Below, one piece after another: positions 56,197-56,835 of a stretch of DNA of 56,835 nucleotides. Source of the stretch: a virus; the IMG/VR virus record IMGVR_UViG_3300038825_001331, positions 1 to 56,835 of that record. One strand, given 5' to 3'. A program made the translations under genes and the position numbers. The notes beneath the pieces are model-generated. The model did not search any database and was not told where the DNA came from. It saw only the letters and a program-made list of their open reading frames with translations. Positions within the stretch are counted from its first letter, which is position 1, and each line of letters begins with the position of its first letter.

Positions 56197-56230
56197 CCCC
56201 CTTATAACCCACTCTATTGGAGACTCTATC
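56197..56230 (+). repeat. Repeated early intergenic spacer
   Basis: A near copy of the spacer at 731-762: CCCCCTTATAACCC then ACTCTATTGGAGACTCTATC before the ATG. A third copy spans the window ends. It includes the ribosome-binding site TTGGAGAC. Confidence 0.6.
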
Positions 56231-56815
56231 ATGACCTGGACTATCGACCGCATCCACCGCGCCGCTACCACTATCGACATCCTCAACCGTATCATCTGTG
56301 ATATGCAGGATATAACCTACAATGCCACCGCCACCGCTCCCGATACGTGGCCCGCACTACAGGCCAGTGCCAAGTGGGGGAACCAGGGTGCTGCGTTTGG
56401 TTACAACTGGCATGCACTCCGCCACCGCGAAGTGTGGAACGGCGGTAGCGAACACACTATCTTCGCAGGTCCCGGTATCGCTGCCCCCACTGCCCGTGAC
56501 CGTAACTTCCGAGCCCGTGCCGTTCATGATTTCATTCACCTGGTCACCAATAACGACTTCACCCCCAAGGGTGAGCGCGCTACGTGTGAGCACCAAGTGC
56601 GATGGATGGAGTCCGCATGGGCTGCCCGTGTCAACGTTAGCCGCAAGCTATTCGACCGTACCATCCACGACCTTTCCGACGCCATCGCCTTGGTCCGTGC
56701 CGAGGTAGCTGGACAGGTGGAGTACAACGAAACGCACGACGGCGCCTTTCCCGTTGACCAGCTACAGTTCGCGCTCGACTACCTCAACGGTACCGCACCT
56801 GCGGACATGGCATAA
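56231..56815 (+). CDS. Hypothetical early protein, 194 aa
   Basis: The ATG at 56231 is preceded by the repeated spacer with TTGGAGAC; the open frame upstream is part of the previous gene. The 194-residue product has a helical start (IDRIHRAATTIDILNRIICDM) and a central RARAVHDFIHLVTNNDFTPKGERATCEHQ. The ordered His, Asp and Cys residues there might bind metal. The family is not recognised. Its stop is followed by the first half of the spacer that the start of the window completes. Confidence 0.65.
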   Translation: MTWTIDRIHRAATTIDILNRIICDMQDITYNATATAPDTWPALQASAKWGNQGAAFGYNWHALRHREVWNGGSEHTIFAGPGIAAPTARDRNFRARAVHDFIHLVTNNDFTPKGERATCEHQVRWMESAWAARVNVSRKLFDRTIHDLSDAIALVRAEVAGQVEYNETHDGAFPVDQLQFALDYLNGTAPADMA

Positions 56816-56835
56816 CCCCCTTACAACCTACCATA
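56816..56835 (+). repeat. First half of the spacer that closes the circle
   Basis: CCCCCTTACAACCTACCATA at the window end, joined to CCATATCGGAGACTATC at positions 1-17, gives a spacer of the same type as 731-762 and 56197-56230, followed by the ATG at 18. This indicates that the two window ends adjoin in the real molecule. Confidence 0.7.

Noticed and set aside
1-56835. Lysogeny functions (integrase, excisionase, CI-like repressor) and attachment sites
   Set aside because: No protein with tyrosine or serine recombinase motifs and no repressor-type gene could be found, so a temperate lifestyle is not supported.

Overview
The window looks like a complete genome of a lytic tailed phage, predicted to have a short tail (podovirus-like). 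It carries a family-A DNA polymerase, a primase-helicase, a RuvC-like resolvase, a large terminase subunit, a portal, a major capsid protein, a nozzle-like tail protein and very large ejection-type internal virion proteins. I see no integrase, repressor, phage RNA polymerase, tRNA gene or CRISPR array. The promoters look like host sigma-70 promoters, so the phage probably uses host RNA polymerase throughout. A cobalamin-dependent (class II) ribonucleotide reductase and small basic proteins of the MAKKGLYANI type resemble aquatic or marine phages; the host cannot be named from the sequence. The last 20 bases and the first 17 bases together rebuild an intergenic spacer that occurs twice elsewhere, so the molecule is probably circular or circularly permuted.

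Layout. A rightward (+) arm starts at about 55.57 kb, crosses the window end and runs to 18.1 kb. First come small uncharacterised early genes (55.57-56.8 kb and 0-5.7 kb), including two tiny overlapping membrane peptides and paralogous hypothetical proteins. Next is an H...SAGC enzyme that may act on peptidoglycan (5.7 kb). The replication block follows: primase-helicase, Fe-S PD-(D/E)XK nuclease, SF2 helicase, SSB-like protein, polymerase, RuvC-like resolvase and metallophosphoesterase. The arm ends with a proline-rich Rz1-like lipoprotein, an FmdB-type zinc ribbon and a possible lysis or membrane protein. A 13-bp-stem hairpin at 18.11 kb separates this arm from the convergent leftward (-) arm. 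That arm reads from 53.6 kb down to 18.16 kb: DNA-binding protein, packaging genes, terminase, portal, ribonucleotide reductase, scaffold, capsid, decoration protein, tail adaptor, nozzle, tail proteins, internal virion proteins and fibre-like proteins.

The ~2 kb divergent gap (53.59-55.57 kb) has no convincing gene and is the most unusual part. Its left half holds a long inverted repeat and many iteron-like direct repeats, as expected of a replication origin and control region. Its right half (about 54.78-55.51 kb) is dense with complementary segments, including a 16-bp helix closing over 200 nt, and looks like a large structured noncoding RNA of about 700 nt.

Regulation. I find fifteen TTGACA-like/TA-rich promoter pairs, every one with exactly 17 bp between the boxes. 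The twelve on the minus strand all have GT directly before the -10 box; the three on the plus strand all have GG there. In six cases the TGA stop codon of the upstream gene is part of the -35 box. Several transcripts would begin with a hairpin, and one promoter carries a 17-bp palindromic operator between its boxes.
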